Source: Haemaphysalis longicornis
Taxonomy: Eukaryota > Arthropoda > Arachnida > Ixodida > Ixodidae
Direction: 5' to 3'
Length of the DNA stretch: 64,000 nt
Assembly: GCA_013339765.2 (NCBI GenBank)
Contig: CM023450.1
Coordinates: 106,456,844 to 106,520,843, forward strand
The notes beneath the pieces are model-generated. The model was given only the letters and a program-made list of their open reading frames with translations, had not been told where the DNA came from and ran no database searches. The position numbers and the translations under genes are program-made. This document shows, in pieces, positions 27,119 to 37,971 of this stretch. Every line of letters begins with the position of its first letter. Position 1 is the stretch's first letter.

Positions 27119-28508
27119 TATTGCTCTGAATGCGTATTTTTTATCACGAAAAAAAGGTTCCTCTTATGCAGACGTGTTCGGCAATTTAGCTAGTTTTGTG
27201 TGACCGCGAGACTGCTTCAATCCTTCGCACTGCGCAGACGACCAAACACGCGGGAGCATTACAATTTGAAAGCGCCAGGGATCAGTAATCCGAGACCAAA
27301 GCCTTATTCTGGTGTCACTGTTTGTAAGGTTTACGCGCATTTACACTCCCGTTGCACGCACGAATAAAGAAAATTACCATCCCTTTCCCAAAAAAAACGT
27401 TGAGAGAATGGCGAGAGCTTTCTCACATCAAAACGTCAAAAGTGCGTCAAAATCCCCGCAAAATGTGCGTCCAACCTTCGCTAATGTGCGTTCAATCGAT
27501 CGTCAAACGTTCGAAGACCCGAATTGTAAACAAAGAGGCAACCCATGCGACCATTGTTCGCGCACTAAGCACACGCATCTGCGAACGATCAAAATGTATA
27601 CCGATACGCGGTTTATGAGGTAAAACTATACTATTGTACCCCTTCTTCATGATCAATGCGTGTATCGTCCTATTCAGAACCGTTCCTTTTTCGCGATTTT
27701 CGAGTAACCGTTTTGACACAATGGAAGCCCGGTTTCAGGCACGCCCAGTGTGTCCAGACTCCAGAGAGCCTGTGAGAGCTTTTCGGTCGACCAGTTGGTC
27801 TATTGGTAAATACGTTAGTTTTTTTGTCAGGACACCATTGGTCCAACTAGTACAGCTTTCGCTTTTAGAAAAAATCGATGGACGCCTAAGCACTTCTTAT
27901 GATTTGCCAGTTCGAAAGCACTGATGTCCAATTGGACGCCGCTTAGTATTATGGAATGTAGCTCTGCGGATAAAGATGACACTGTTGCGTCACTGTGTGA
28001 AGTCAGCGCGGCGCGTTCTTCGTGTGACGTTGCCGCTGCCGAACAGAACACTCATAATATTCACACCTACACTCTAGGCTTTCCAGGTGTCTCTACTCAT
28101 GCCCAGGCGACGTCTAGCCACGTGGTCCTGTACTTGTGTTTTATTAATGCGAACGAAGCTAGTGCTATGGAACGCTTCACAATCGCTTAAGAGCCGTTCT
28201 CGCCTTCTGACGCGCATACGCCGACTCCGGCCTTTTTACTCAATGCGCAATTTATTGCTTTCGCACTCAGAACAATGCATGGTCATCCCCCGAAGTGAAT
28301 CCGTATTTCGCGTGAGCGTTCGTTCTCTAATTCCTGCAGTCGACGTTTACCTAATTATTCTCTTACTGTTCATCTAGTGTTTATGTCATCATTTGTCGAA
28401 TTACTTCCGCATCGCGTGAGCGGCGGAGCGCCGCTTAGTTATGTACATTAGCAGACGACCTGCTTCGAATGCTACCGTCTGCAGTAGCACACACCGACTA
28501 TCCTTGGC
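27119..28508. other. Intronic, nothing recognised
   Basis: Short ORFs on both strands without recognisable domains. Confidence 0.4.
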
Positions 28509-28621
28509 GTTGCCTAGCAACGCGTTTCTTTTTCTTTTTTTTTTTTGCCCGCGCAGAAATCTTTCCCTCTAATACCTTGATTGAGAGGTTTCATCATTCC
28601 AATAGAGCGTTGCCTTGCAAC
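28509..28621. promoter_or_regulatory. Two X-box-like palindromes exactly 100 bp apart
   Basis: GTTGCCTAGCAAC at 28509-28521 fits the RFX-factor X-box consensus (GTNRCC, 0-3 spacer, RGYAAC) without mismatch. GTTGCCTTGCAAC at 28609-28621 differs at one base. Both are extended by GC on the left and GC on the right. Binding is not shown; they could also be fragments of a palindromic repeat. They lie deep inside intron 2. Confidence 0.4.
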
Positions 28622-29594
28622 GCCGCGTGCAATCCGAGAACGAATACACTGCGCTGCTGCTTCAAGCGAGCTTCATACACCCACGACATGCACCCGCGAC
28701 GCGAACCGTCAAAGTGAGGGACGATGCACTCATGCGTAAAAGAGAAAGGATTCATCAAGAAAAAATGTGCAACCGCTGGCAACGCTGAGTCAAAAAAGTT
28801 AAAAGAAAAAGCATCAAGGACGATGTGGTCGTTGAACCTTGAGAGTAGGAGACGCCGAGGAAAATAGTAATACTTACTGTGCAGCGTCGCTGGCAATGCC
28901 ACGTATAGATTCCTTCGCCGTTAAATGTTTATCGGTTGCCAAGAGCCGTAATCCAATAATTGATCCCCCAGATAGCGCATGGACTCGTAGCTCGGCATGA
29001 GTCGCTGTATTCTGTGTTCTGTAGTACATTTATTGCCCTGTGCAGAATGAAATTCGTTGAGTATGTCGCAATCTGGCTAACCAGAGCAACTACCATTAAA
29101 ACTGCGGCGGTTACTCCACAAAGTGGGGGGCCACTGTCGGCAGATGTTATTTTGGAGCCGCGCCCCCTCAGCTGACACTGGACCTGCCAGGGGACCCGGT
29201 GTCGACAATTTATTTCGACGCTATTATCGGAAGCGGGAGGACGACGATGCTGTCCGCTTGCGGGGAGTGTCCCGGGACAGCATGGCGTGTAATCTGCCGT
29301 AAAGCTGCCCAAGATATACGAGCGCGGGATGGGCCCGTAACGAGCACGTTGCGCTTGCATGTCGACTATAGCGGCGGCGGCGGCGGCAACGACGGCGGTG
29401 GTGCAGCGACCCGGCAGCCACGCCCAGCGCATCCGAAGCGGCGATGTTTTACGCAATGACCACGTCGCGCACCGCATTGAAATAAATTGGCAAGAGGGGG
29501 AGAAAAAATGGGCCGAGAAGAAAGATCCTGAAGCATGCGTACGCTTGCCCGATAGGGCCCCGAAGCGTGTGCCGTAGTACAAAGATACATTGTA
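28622..29594. other. GC-richer intronic stretch with a long unexplained frame
   Basis: On - a frame of 223 codons (28929-29600) is open but matches nothing I know. It includes an alanine run from a (GCC)n patch near 29370-29400. On + several shorter frames also stay open. High G+C lowers stop-codon frequency, so chance is the default explanation. Confidence 0.35.
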
Positions 29595-30100
29595 TTGCAT
29601 GAACTCGAACTGTTTGCGATCAGCATCTGCAGCGTAGGTAAAAGTGACCGAGTGCCCCTAAAACAGGGGAAAAAAACACGCGAGCAGCAGTGGTGGCCGG
29701 CAAGACTTCATACTAGTGACCAAGTATACCCCATAGCCCCATTTACAACCACTGTGGAGATTCAAGCGATAATTCTTGCCATCACCCATCGCACTTCATA
29801 TTCGTATTGTTAAAGATAGCCAGGCTGCCGTTGACGTCTCCTCAGCCACATAATAACGCAGCCACTTTCGAGTAACGCATGCCATGTGACCCCCTACTAT
29901 ACGACGAATGGCGCGATTTGTGCCGGGCCAACATGGTATCGAAAACGATGCACGAGCTGACGCGCTTGCCCCAGACTCGAGTTATCATGCCATTTCTATA
30001 TTTCGGCCAGGTAATCCCTGTTTAAATGTTCTTTAAAATACAAGTAAACTCCGTATTCTGGAGGAGCCAGGTCCGCTCAAGACGCTCCTGGACGAGGTAG
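29595..30100 (+). mobile_element. LINE RNase H domain remnant
   Basis: Two fragments of an RNase H domain can be read on +. The first is IAPFTTTVEIQAIILAITHR (about 29730-29790), the helix with the catalytic glutamate. The second is FVPGQHGIENDARADALA (about 29918-29971), equivalent to WxPGHxGIxGNExADxLA. A stop and frameshift lie between them. This is a third, opposite-strand copy of a LINE RNase H module in intron 2 and is badly decayed. Confidence 0.65.
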
Positions 30101-31039
30101 AACCTTTATCATGCTTTGCGTTCTTTTTTTTTTTAGTTTTTCTCACCAGTTATCACCAAGAGTGCGCGAACAGGTACACATCACGCAGTCGTACAAACGC
30201 ACATTCCATGAGTAGGTGTTGCATAATACAGGTTTGCTGAGAATGCCAAGTACGTTAAATACTAGACACACCTTCGAACCTTCGAACGCCCCTCCACAAA
30301 GCACAGCACCGCAAAATGTCGTCCCCCCCCCCCCCTTCCCCGACCAACAAAAGAAATCCGCAGAGATTCTTAACACTGCTTACATCGAGGAACACAAAAC
30401 AGTGATAGTCCTGCGGGTGAAATGTTTTCGAGTACTTTTTCTACATGTATTACCTGCCCCGGGAGCGTCCGGTGCTCCGACTGTGTAGGCAGCAGGTGTT
30501 CTCAGCACACTGCGGCGCGATCACTTTGAGAGTGGCACATGAAGCTCTGTGCGGCTACACCTGTTGTATCTCCAATACCAACCTAACTCGATTAAGTGTT
30601 TTTCTTTTGATGCAGAGATAAAAATGCCACACAGGACTAGCGCCCTGCTTTTTAGTCTTGTGTTCTATTTTTGAACGCTAGTCCCGTGCATTCTCTGTGT
30701 TTCCTGTGTCTATTTTTGGCGCTATATTTTATAGGGATCATGAACCAACTCGTCCAACAGCATGCAGTAAAAAATAACTAGATTAGTACCGTTTGCCCAT
30801 TGGTGTTATCGGGGTGATTGGCAGCCAAACAGCGTTATTGCGCTCAGATGGCAAGCCGGATCGGCTGGCTGTAGTTGCGGCCACACTCTGGCTTTCCCAC
30901 GTGGCTCTTCGCTTGCCCAGGCATTTTCCCTAACAACAGAGGCGGAGCTTCTTTTCTTTGAGCTATATTTCCGAAGCGTTTTGCATTCTTGGCGCCGAAT
31001 TTTTTTGTTCGTGTTTTTTATTTTATTACGATATTTTAA
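30101..31039. other. Intronic, nothing recognised
   Basis: Contains a C homopolymer near 30326-30335 and T tracts. No gene or element boundaries seen. Confidence 0.4.
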
Positions 31040-31285
31040 TTGGCGTATTCATGGGAGGTTGTGACCATTACTACACCAGGGGGCCAATCCTGCCCTGGTG
31101 AGGGTAGTGGCTTACCGGCAATGATCGCCGGGGTTAGGCCGCACCCCAAGCCTCGATCTGGAATTCCATCAACACGCGGACTTTTTTTTTTATTCCGGTG
31201 GGGATTTTCCCGGCACTGACATTCGAACCACGGTCCCTTTGCACGCGAGGCGGATGCTCTACCTCTACGCCACCGCTGCATCCCT
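31040..31285 (-). mobile_element. tRNA-derived SINE, second family
   Basis: On - the head reads TGGCGTAGAGGTAGAGCATC (A box), an anticodon-arm-like CGCCTCGCGTGC, and GTGGTTCGAATGTC (B box). A T-rich or A-rich linker and a GC-rich body with CCGGCGATCATTGCCGG follow, ending near 31040. The head looks derived from a tRNA-Ala-like gene. The body differs from the 15575 family, so it is a separate SINE type. Confidence 0.7.
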
Positions 31286-31604
31286 CAGAGCGCTCCACCC
31301 ACAGCGCCCTTATCTGATCACAATAAAAGTTATCCACCTCCTCCTCCGACCACCTCTGACAAGCAATACAGCCCTCGCTTCCCATCAGGGGAGAGAGAGT
31401 CCGTTCGCTGGCCCGCTCCTCAGCATCACCTAGCTAAAAATTATGTTACAACGTGACTTGACATAACCTTACCTAACTTGAACCCAAGCTAAGTTAACCC
31501 AACTCTAAATAAAATAGCCTAAGCTAAATGTAGCTATTTCAGTTTCATTTCGCCCAAAACGCGGGACGCTCGGGATCGACCTGCAAAAAAACTCTAGAGT
31601 TTCG
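31286..31604. other. Intronic, nothing recognised
   Basis: Includes a stretch (about 31440-31530) rich in AACCTAA-like words on +, too irregular to call a tandem repeat. Confidence 0.4.
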
Positions 31605-31656
31605 AGGCTTTTTTTTTTTTTTATTGCGGAAGTTTGCTATTCAGCATAAGAGCAAA

Positions 31657-32505
31657 TTAAATATATAGATACACCCCGGATTCCCGAAGGAAGCGGAGCA
31701 GGGGGCCATGATGTGGTCCTTGTATCCACGCCATGAAGTCTGGCAGACGTCCGGGGCGCGGGCCGCAGGTGGCGATGTGCACAGCGCGCAGGCTTCGCAG
31801 AGCAGGGCAACTCCACACCAGGTGCTCTGCTGTAGCCTGGTCAACTGGAGCGGGGCAAAAGGGGCAGGTGGAGTCGAACGGGGCATGGTATTGAGGAGGC
31901 CAGTACCTCGTCACAGCTGGCGTGAGGGCGACTCCCAGGCGAAGACGTCTGAGCAGGACCTCATCTTGGCGAGACAACCCGCCAGGGAGATCTGTACCGC
32001 GCGGGGGTATCAGAGCGCGCGCGGTGCGCCGTAGACGTTCTTTTGCACTGGCAAGGCGAACACCGTTTGACGAAGGTGCAAGAGGAACTGGATAGTGCAC
32101 ACGCACGGGGTGTGTTCCGGCATCTGCAGCCTGCATTGCGGGGTGGCTATTCTGTTGGCGCCATGACACGCGCACACGACATGGATAAGCGTCCATTATG
32201 TCCTGGATTTCTAGCAGAAGTTCGTTGGACGTGAGAGTTTTGCGAAGCTCTCGAACAGCTGCCGACGAATCAGTGTAAATTGTACACTGTGGTGAAGCGT
32301 GGTTGATTAGCAACGATGTGTGTAGCAGAGCATCCCGCACTGCAAGGAGTTCTGCCTGCGTTGATGGCCAGTTCTTCGTTGGTATGTAAGTGCAGGTTAC
32401 TGGATCGGGAGCCACAGTCGGGCAGAGTAGAGCCGTATGAAGTAAGGTATCGGAAGCACTGGCGTCGACAAAGATCAGCGTAGACGAAGGGCTACCAATC
32501 TCCAT
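31657..32505 (-). pseudogene. LINE RNase H domain and zinc-binding tail
   Basis: About 282 codons, open throughout. It begins with TLIFVDASASDT (first catalytic aspartate), then TQAELLAVRDALL (catalytic glutamate) and CTIYTDSSAAVREL (second aspartate). The expected WxPGHxGxxGNExAD block is replaced by SWRQQNSHPAMQAADAGTH, so the last catalytic region is altered. A CPFCPAP...HLVWSC zinc-type motif follows, as in the 25680 copy. The frame is the best preserved part of this LINE. Confidence 0.8.
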
Positions 32506-33034
32506 AGAATGCGGAATCAGAGCACCAACTGTCCGGGGATGAATACGGGCAAGGTCGTGTATCCGTTAATTGGTGGAACTTCCATGGGGGCCGTATATTG
32601 GTGTTTGATAGTGGTGGGGCTGGTGAACCGGTCATGTACGCTGCAAGAGCGGCGGAATCAGGGTCAAGGGCTTGTTTTTGGAGGCGGGCTTGTCGACGCT
32701 GATGCACTAGCTCATCAAACGTGTTGAGCTGCGCTTCCTGTTGCAGAATAGGGACGGGGGTGAGGGCTGGAAGACCAGTTATAGCTCGCATAGCCGAATT
32801 GTTTATTGATTCGAGTAGTGCCCAGTCTGACTTTGTAAGAAAGTGGAATTGCGCTTGATAAACTATGCGAGGCTGAAGAATGGCTCGGACAAGCATGCGG
32901 GCCATCTGGGAGGCCGCACCGCCGGCTTTTTGAGACATGCGACGGAACAGATGCAGCGATTGTGAAGCTTGATGCTTTGCAGAGCGAATCCAAGGTTTTG
33001 CAGAACCGGTGTCCGTAATATCCAAGCCCAACAC
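32492..33034 (-). pseudogene. LINE reverse transcriptase, thumb region
   Basis: About 180 codons. It reads LGLDITDTG, then MARMLVRAILQPRIVYQAQF and SAMRAITGLPALTPVPILQQ, matching the AMRAI.ALPRITPIPVLQEQ block of the other LINE copy. It ends in the same linker that precedes RNase H. The upstream RT core is in other frames. Confidence 0.75.
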
Positions 33035-33039
33035 CCGCA

Positions 33040-33850
33040 GGGTAGATGCTGTTGGTATAAGGCGTGCCTTGAACCGAAAGACGGATCGGGGAGGTTGCCA
33101 ACCGCCGACGGCCCATGCGTTGGCCGCGGTGAGAAGGGCTGTTTGGTTAGGCGAAAGCGTGAGGCCAAGATACCTGCACCAAGAATTGGTTTCATCCAGA
33201 GCTTGTTGCAGGCGGACACTTTGGACGTGAAGGTCCTGGTGAACAGACCATACCGTGATGTTGTCTGCATGATGATACTATAGATGTGTGGAACAGCACC
33301 AAGTCGCCAGGCAAGAGGTATCATGGTCATGTAAAAAGAAGGGGGCCAAGACAGATCCCTGAGGCACACCATGGCGGGGCTGGAAGGAACCTATTGGAGA
33401 TCCGTTGAAACGTATGGAGAAGGTGCGGTTTCGTAGGTAGAAGGAAATGAAATCACATAGGCGGGATGGCAGGTGAAGGAGATGAAGTACCGCAATGACG
33501 GCGGCGTGCCCAAGGTGGTCGTACGCTTTGTGAACGTCCATGCCCAGCACAGAGCGAACACGGTGGGATCGGCCGCCAATAAGGATCATCTCGGAGAGGT
33601 GGCCCAGACTATCCTCTGCACCAAGGTGGGGACGAAATCCAATTTGGCATGGGTGGTATAGATGGTGCTCGTCGAGCCACCACTGAAGGCGTGTGGCAAT
33701 CATCCGTTCCAACAGCTTCCAAATGGTCGCCGTAAGAGCTATTGGTCGGAGGTTGCGGATGTCTGTACTCGGTTTACCGGGTTTCGGGATAGTGATAACA
33801 TCCGCTTGAAGCCAGGCCGGGGGGAATGTGCACGTGAGTCAAACCCGGTT
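33040..33850 (-). pseudogene. LINE reverse transcriptase core with damaged active site
   Basis: Clear RT blocks include IPKPGKPSTDIRNLRPIAL (about 33790), LGMDVHKAYDHLGHAA (motif with first catalytic aspartate) and RHGVPQGSVLAPF (about 33340-33380). The frame shifts after this. Where the YADD box should stand (about 33255-33290), the bases read as H-A-D-N-I-T-V-W next to a small duplication, so the catalytic pair of aspartates is lost. Such an enzyme would be inactive. Confidence 0.75.
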
Positions 33851-33858
33851 GTACGCCT

Positions 33859-34185
33859 CTAGGAGTCCCTCCAGAGAAGAATGGTCGAGGTTCTTGAAGA
33901 TTCAAATGTTACTCCGTCGGGGCCAGGAGCTTTGCGGAGTGCCGCCGTGTCAATGGCCGCGGTTAGTTTCCGCAATTGTAAATGGTGAGAGTATGCCCTC
34001 GGTGGCTGCTTCCGATGGCGGCGTACCAGCACCGGACGGAAGAGTGAACGGACGGGGCATGATGGCTGGGTCCAAGTCAAAATCGGGGTATAAAGTATGG
34101 GCCAGCGTATCTGCAAATTGCAAAGAAGTCTGGTTGGACGTGAGGAACGCTGACGCAGCAGGATCTGGGGATCGTGGTGATCGCT
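33859..34185 (-). pseudogene. LINE reverse transcriptase N-terminal region, frameshifted
   Basis: One frame gives SPDPAASAFLTSNQTSLQFA and TLYPDFDLDPAIM. After a frameshift near 33950-33960 another gives LRKAPGPDGVTFE, the KAPGPDG block that opens LINE reverse transcriptases. The upstream edge at about 34185 is where the foreign insertion begins. Confidence 0.7.
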
Positions 34186-34186
34186 C

Positions 34187-34650
34187 CAACGAATGAAAAA
34201 ATTCCCCGCATTTCCCCGAGGGGAAGAATGTGAAAGTGCGAATGCACGAGTTGAATTTGCGCGGTTCGGTAATGTTCGCGAAAGAGAGATCACACACACA
34301 CACACAACTACAAAGAAAGAAAGATGCATTTATTCACAGACACCTATTTGTGTTGTCGTTGTACTTGATTGCTAGAGCGGATCTCAGCTTTGAAATTTCG
34401 TGTCAGTACTCCTTTAAGCAGGTGCATTAGCCCTTCTCACGCCCGATTCTTGGCCAATCCCCCACGTGGGTATGTGTCATTCAGCGGCCAGGCAGCGCGC
34501 GCCCATCTCCCCCCGTTGCCAAGGAAGACGAGGAGATTCCTGGCCAATCCCCCACGTGGGTATGTGCCATGTCAGCGGCCAGGCTGCGCGCGCCCATCTC
34601 CACGTGCGCGGACATCGCCGGTGGACGCAGGTTCAGGGTCGCTTAAGAAG
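34187..34650. mobile_element. Insertion inside the LINE, with two 90-bp tandem units
   Basis: LINE similarity breaks between the endonuclease and RT regions. The intervening DNA contains a short (CA)n run (about 34291-34306) and two copies of a unit starting TGGCCAATCCCCCACGTGGG, at 34451 and 34541, exactly 90 bp apart. No coding potential. The edges are approximate. I take it as a non-autonomous element or repeat that landed in the LINE after it inserted. Confidence 0.55.
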
Positions 34651-34898
34651 TGCATTGCACTTAAAATGCGCCATATGGAGCGTAGTCCAGACTGAGCCTA
34701 ACGAAGCGCACATGTCAAGCCGCGCTGGCGGGACAAGCCGGCGTTCATGGCGACGAGCCGCGGCTGTGAGCTGTTTAAGGCGGATTTGGCAAGTCGGAGA
34801 GTTGGGATTGCGACAAACAAACACTTCTGCCTGGCGGTGCTGCGCCCACAGCTGAAGGAGGCGCAAATCAGGGTTAGAGCGGCTCTCGTCAACCCAGT

Positions 34899-35465
34899 TT
34901 ACAGTTGTAGAATCTTCAAGAGCCCTTTGTATGGATGATAAAGGGTCCTCTTTGAATGCTGATATCTGCCTAATCGACTTCCGAAACTCGTCCCACTTGA
35001 TAATATGGCATTTACGACGTAGCGACGAGAGGGCGAAGATGATATATCTAGGTAAATGGGATGATGGTCGCTACCCCAGCAGTCTGGCTCCCGCCGCCAA
35101 GTAACGGCCGTTGGACCAAGCCACCAAGCTAGGTCTGGGGAATGTGGAGGCATACGAGTAGACGTGGAGCGGCGAGTTGACTGGGTCGTGTCATTAAGTA
35201 GAGTGAAGCGCGCATTCTCCATGATCTTGAGGAGATCTGAACCTCGCGCACTCGCCATGTTATAGCCCCAGGCTGGGTGCGGAGCATTGAAGTCACCGCC
35301 GATGAGGATGGGACAACCGGGATGTTGTGCTCGTATATGCGAAATCCACCCAAACCGAGCCCGCGGGGCATGACCACTGTGAGGACGCACATAGCAGGAT
35401 ACGAGGATCACTGCACAGTGACTTAGTTGAACTTTCACCGCAACAGTTCTTGCCACGGGGAGCAC
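34899..35465 (-). pseudogene. LINE AP-like endonuclease domain
   Basis: About 188 codons. It shows CYVRPHSG, then CPILIGGDFNAPHPAWGYN (GDFNAPH, catalytic D and N), then a DLAWW region and CWGSDHHPIYLD (SDHHPI, catalytic D and H). These are the blocks of the exonuclease-endonuclease-phosphatase fold that nicks target DNA in LINEs. The N-terminal part with the catalytic glutamate lies in shifted frames around 35470-35640 and is not clearly readable. Confidence 0.8.
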
Positions 35466-35640
35466 CAGCTTTGAAGGTCAATGGCTTGCTGGGGAAGGCG
35501 CGTGAGGACATATACCACCGCTTTACCCCGTGGCGTTGGTGGGGCGTTACGGTGGTCGGAAGTGTTTTGAAGGTGGGGCTCACAGCAATACCGACGACGA
35601 CGGTGACGACGACGACGACGACGATGGTGATGGTGTTCTA

Positions 35641-35969
35641 GAAACCAGGGTGGGTTTTCTTCGGCCTCTCAAATGAATGGCCTTTTTTTGCTTTTTTTAA
35701 CGTTTAGTACTGGCTTTTCGAACTGAATTTTCAATGCAACACCATTTATTATAAGTACCAGCTCTTTATCCACTTCAAATATCCTACATAGTGAAAAATA
35801 TAATCACATGTAACCAATTTGCATTGCATTCATCATGAGAGGACCGGAAGCAGAGGAAAAGGGCGTGAGGGTTGGAAGGGGGAGAAACAGTTACGTGGAA
35901 AAGGCGGGAGAAGACTATCGTCTTTCGGCGACACTTGCAGCCAAGAAAGCAGTGACGCAACGGGACAGC
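35641..35969. other. Upstream of tRNA-Cys, nothing recognised
   Basis: No TATA-like element or other promoter signal could be assigned to the tRNA with confidence. tRNA genes mainly use internal boxes. Confidence 0.45.
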
Positions 35970-36041
35970 GGGGCCATAGCTCAGTGGTAGAGCATTCGAC
36001 TGCAGATCGAGAGGTCCCCGGTTCAAATCCGGGTGGCCCCT
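35970..36041 (+). tRNA. tRNA-Cys(GCA)
   Basis: A 72-nt cloverleaf with every stem paired. The acceptor GGGGCCA pairs with TGGCCCC and is followed by discriminator T. The D arm is GCTC...GAGC. The anticodon arm is TTCGA/TCGAG (one G-U pair) around CTGCAGA, with anticodon GCA at 36002-36004. The T arm is CCCGG-TTCAAAT-CCGGG. A box (TAGCTCAGTGG) and B box (GGTTCAAATCC) are canonical. There is no intron. It lies within intron 2 of the Beat-like gene on the same strand. Unlike the SINE heads in the window it has a full acceptor stem and a terminator, so it looks functional. Confidence 0.97.
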
Positions 36042-36051
36042 GCCGGGTTTC

Positions 36052-36058
36052 TTTTTTT
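36052..36058 (+). terminator. RNA polymerase III T-run terminator of tRNA-Cys
   Basis: Seven consecutive T begin 11 bp after the end of the tRNA, the usual distance and form of a Pol III terminator. Confidence 0.85.
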
Positions 36059-36689
36059 AAAAGAAACGCGCTCTGGAGAACTCCTCAGGGTGTTTGGTGA
36101 CACTTTACTGGCGGCGTCCCTTTTAAAGACGATATTCTTTGTTTGGCTATCTAAACTCCGAAAAGTTTAGCCTGCTTGTTCCTCGATTTCGCCGCCAAGG
36201 CCAAATTCATGAACAAAAGGTTTATATAGACCAAACCTCTCCAAACTTCTAAATCTGGAAGCATACTTCTTACTTCTCAACATTGTCCAGCAAAAATAAA
36301 ACACCTGGCATATTTCAGGCAAGACATATACTCGCCGTTTTTTTTTTTTCTAAATTAAAAGAACGTGGGCTGGAGTTTTGCGATAGCAGATACAATAAGG
36401 CTTGTAAAACATTAATAAAACAAGAAAAGAGACGAACCACTTCCCCAATGCCTTCCCTGGTGTTCTTGATTCTTGGCTTATCTTTTGTGTTCACCAACGA
36501 GCCCCTCATTCCAAATTCGGATCACCTGAACGCATAGCAAGGGCTTGGGTTAAGGTAGCATTGAAGTCATAGGTACCCCAAAAGGAATATCCTCTAGCTG
36601 CCAGACCCTGACTCTGTAGACGCTCGAGTAAGAGTCTGGGGTTGTAAAAGGGGGCCTCTCTCAGCCGGAGTTCAGCCCGAATGGGTCCA
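36059..36689. other. Intronic, one unexplained - strand frame
   Basis: On - the frame ending at 36506 reads ARGYSFWGTYDFNATLTQAL and EAPFYNPRLLLERLQSQG. The composition looks protein-like but I recognise no family. It directly adjoins the RTE-like LINE and may be part of an unrelated repeat. No splice logic links it to the Beat gene. Confidence 0.35.
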
Positions 36690-37690
36690 CAGCTACCATC
36701 ATCCTCCATAAGGAAAGCAGTAAAATACCTATAAGGAAGGGCGTCAGACAAGGGGACACAATCTCTCCAATGTTATTCACAGCATGTTTACACGAAGTAT
36801 TCAGAACATTGGATTGGGAACAGGTTGGAGTAAGGGTTAATGGAGAATACCTCAGTAACCTCAGATTTGCTGATGACGTTGCCTTGCTAAGTAACTCGGG
36901 GGACTAATTGCAAAGCATGCTTACCGCACTGGACAGAGTAGAACCGTGGGCCTGAAAATTAATATGCAGAAAACTAAAGTAATGATCAATAACCTCGCCA
37001 CAGCACAACAGTTTGGGATGGGGGGCGAGGTAGTGGAAGTGGTAAAAGAATATATCTACTTAGGCCAAGTTGTGACCCCGGATCCCAATCATGAGGCAGA
37101 GATAATTAGAAGGATCAGAATGGGGTGAAGTGCATACGGCAGACATTCTCAGATAATGAATAGCAGCCTACCATTGTCCCTGAAGAAGAAAGTGTATGAC
37201 AGCTGCATCTTACCAGTACTCACATGCGGGGCAGAAGCTTGGAGGCTCACTAAGAAGGTTCAACTAAAATTGAGGACGACTCAGCCAGCAGTTGAACGGA
37301 AGATGATAAGTGTAACATTAAGGGACATGAAGAGAGGGGAGTGGGTCAGGTAACAAACGCGTGCTGAGGACATATTAGTAGAAATTAAGAAGAAGAAATG
37401 GTTGTGAGCAGGGCATGTAACGCGAAGGCAAGATAACCGTTGGTCATTAACGCTAACAGAGTGGATCCCTAGAGAAGGCAAGTGTGGCTGGGGACGGCAG
37501 AAAGTTAGATGGGTAGGTGAGATCAAGAAGTTCGCGGGGATAAATTGGTCGCAGTTAGCACAGGACCGGGATAATTGGAGATTAATGGGAGAGGCCTTTG
37601 CCCTGCAGTGGGCGTAGATAAGCCGATGATGATGATGATGATTATGATGATGATGATGATGACTACGACGATGACGATGATGATGGCAAT
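36690..37690 (+). mobile_element. RTE-like LINE, 5'-truncated and decayed
   Basis: On + the frame begins KIPIRKGVRQGDTISPMLF and continues to LSNLRFADDVALLS (the FADD catalytic box, intact). Then, with stops, it gives MGLKINMQKTKVMINN, CILPVLTCGAEAW and the C-terminal block GHVTRRQDNRWS, ending in FALQWA. This is typical of RTE-clade RTs. It ends in a (GAT)n-type tail at about 37626-37682, the usual RTE 3' end. Everything before the RT core is missing and several stops interrupt it. Confidence 0.85.
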
Positions 37691-37971
37691 ATTTTAGTAA
37701 CCCCAACATTTAACCACGCCGACGCCTTTTCTTGTTCACGCTTATTCACGCTTTCGACTTTGCTAATCTTCGACGACCTTAGCTGGCAGACGTTTCTATC
37801 TCCCTCCCTCCGTTACTCTGTTCAGCCACTCACCCATCCGCCCATCTGCCTGTGCTTCCTTCCGCCCGTCCATCTCTTTGTCTGTCTGTGTTTGGCCACA
37901 ACTCTTCAAGACGCCAATGCTTATTTCTTTTTCGACTGTATTTTTTGGACGAGAAAATAAAAGATGAACTG
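37691..37971. other. Intronic, nothing recognised
   Basis: C/T-rich between about 37800 and 37900. No gene seen. Confidence 0.4.

Larger units (their letters stand above)
31605..35640 (-). mobile_element. I-like LINE, near-complete but dead copy with nested insertion
   Basis: Reading 5' to 3' on -: an AP-like endonuclease (about 35465-34899), the RT N-terminal region (about 34180-33859), RT core (33850-33040), RT thumb (33034-32492), RNase H plus zinc-type tail (32505-31657) and a poly(A)-like tail (T run at 31611-31621 on +). The 5' side ends near a (GAC)n tract at 35594-35633. Several frameshifts break it and a non-LINE insertion of about 450 bp sits between endonuclease and RT. It lies antisense to the Beat gene in intron 2. 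Confidence 0.85.

Noticed and set aside
31440..31530. AACCTAA-like words suggesting a telomeric repeat
   Set aside because: Irregular in spacing and sequence; not a tandem TTAGG-type array.
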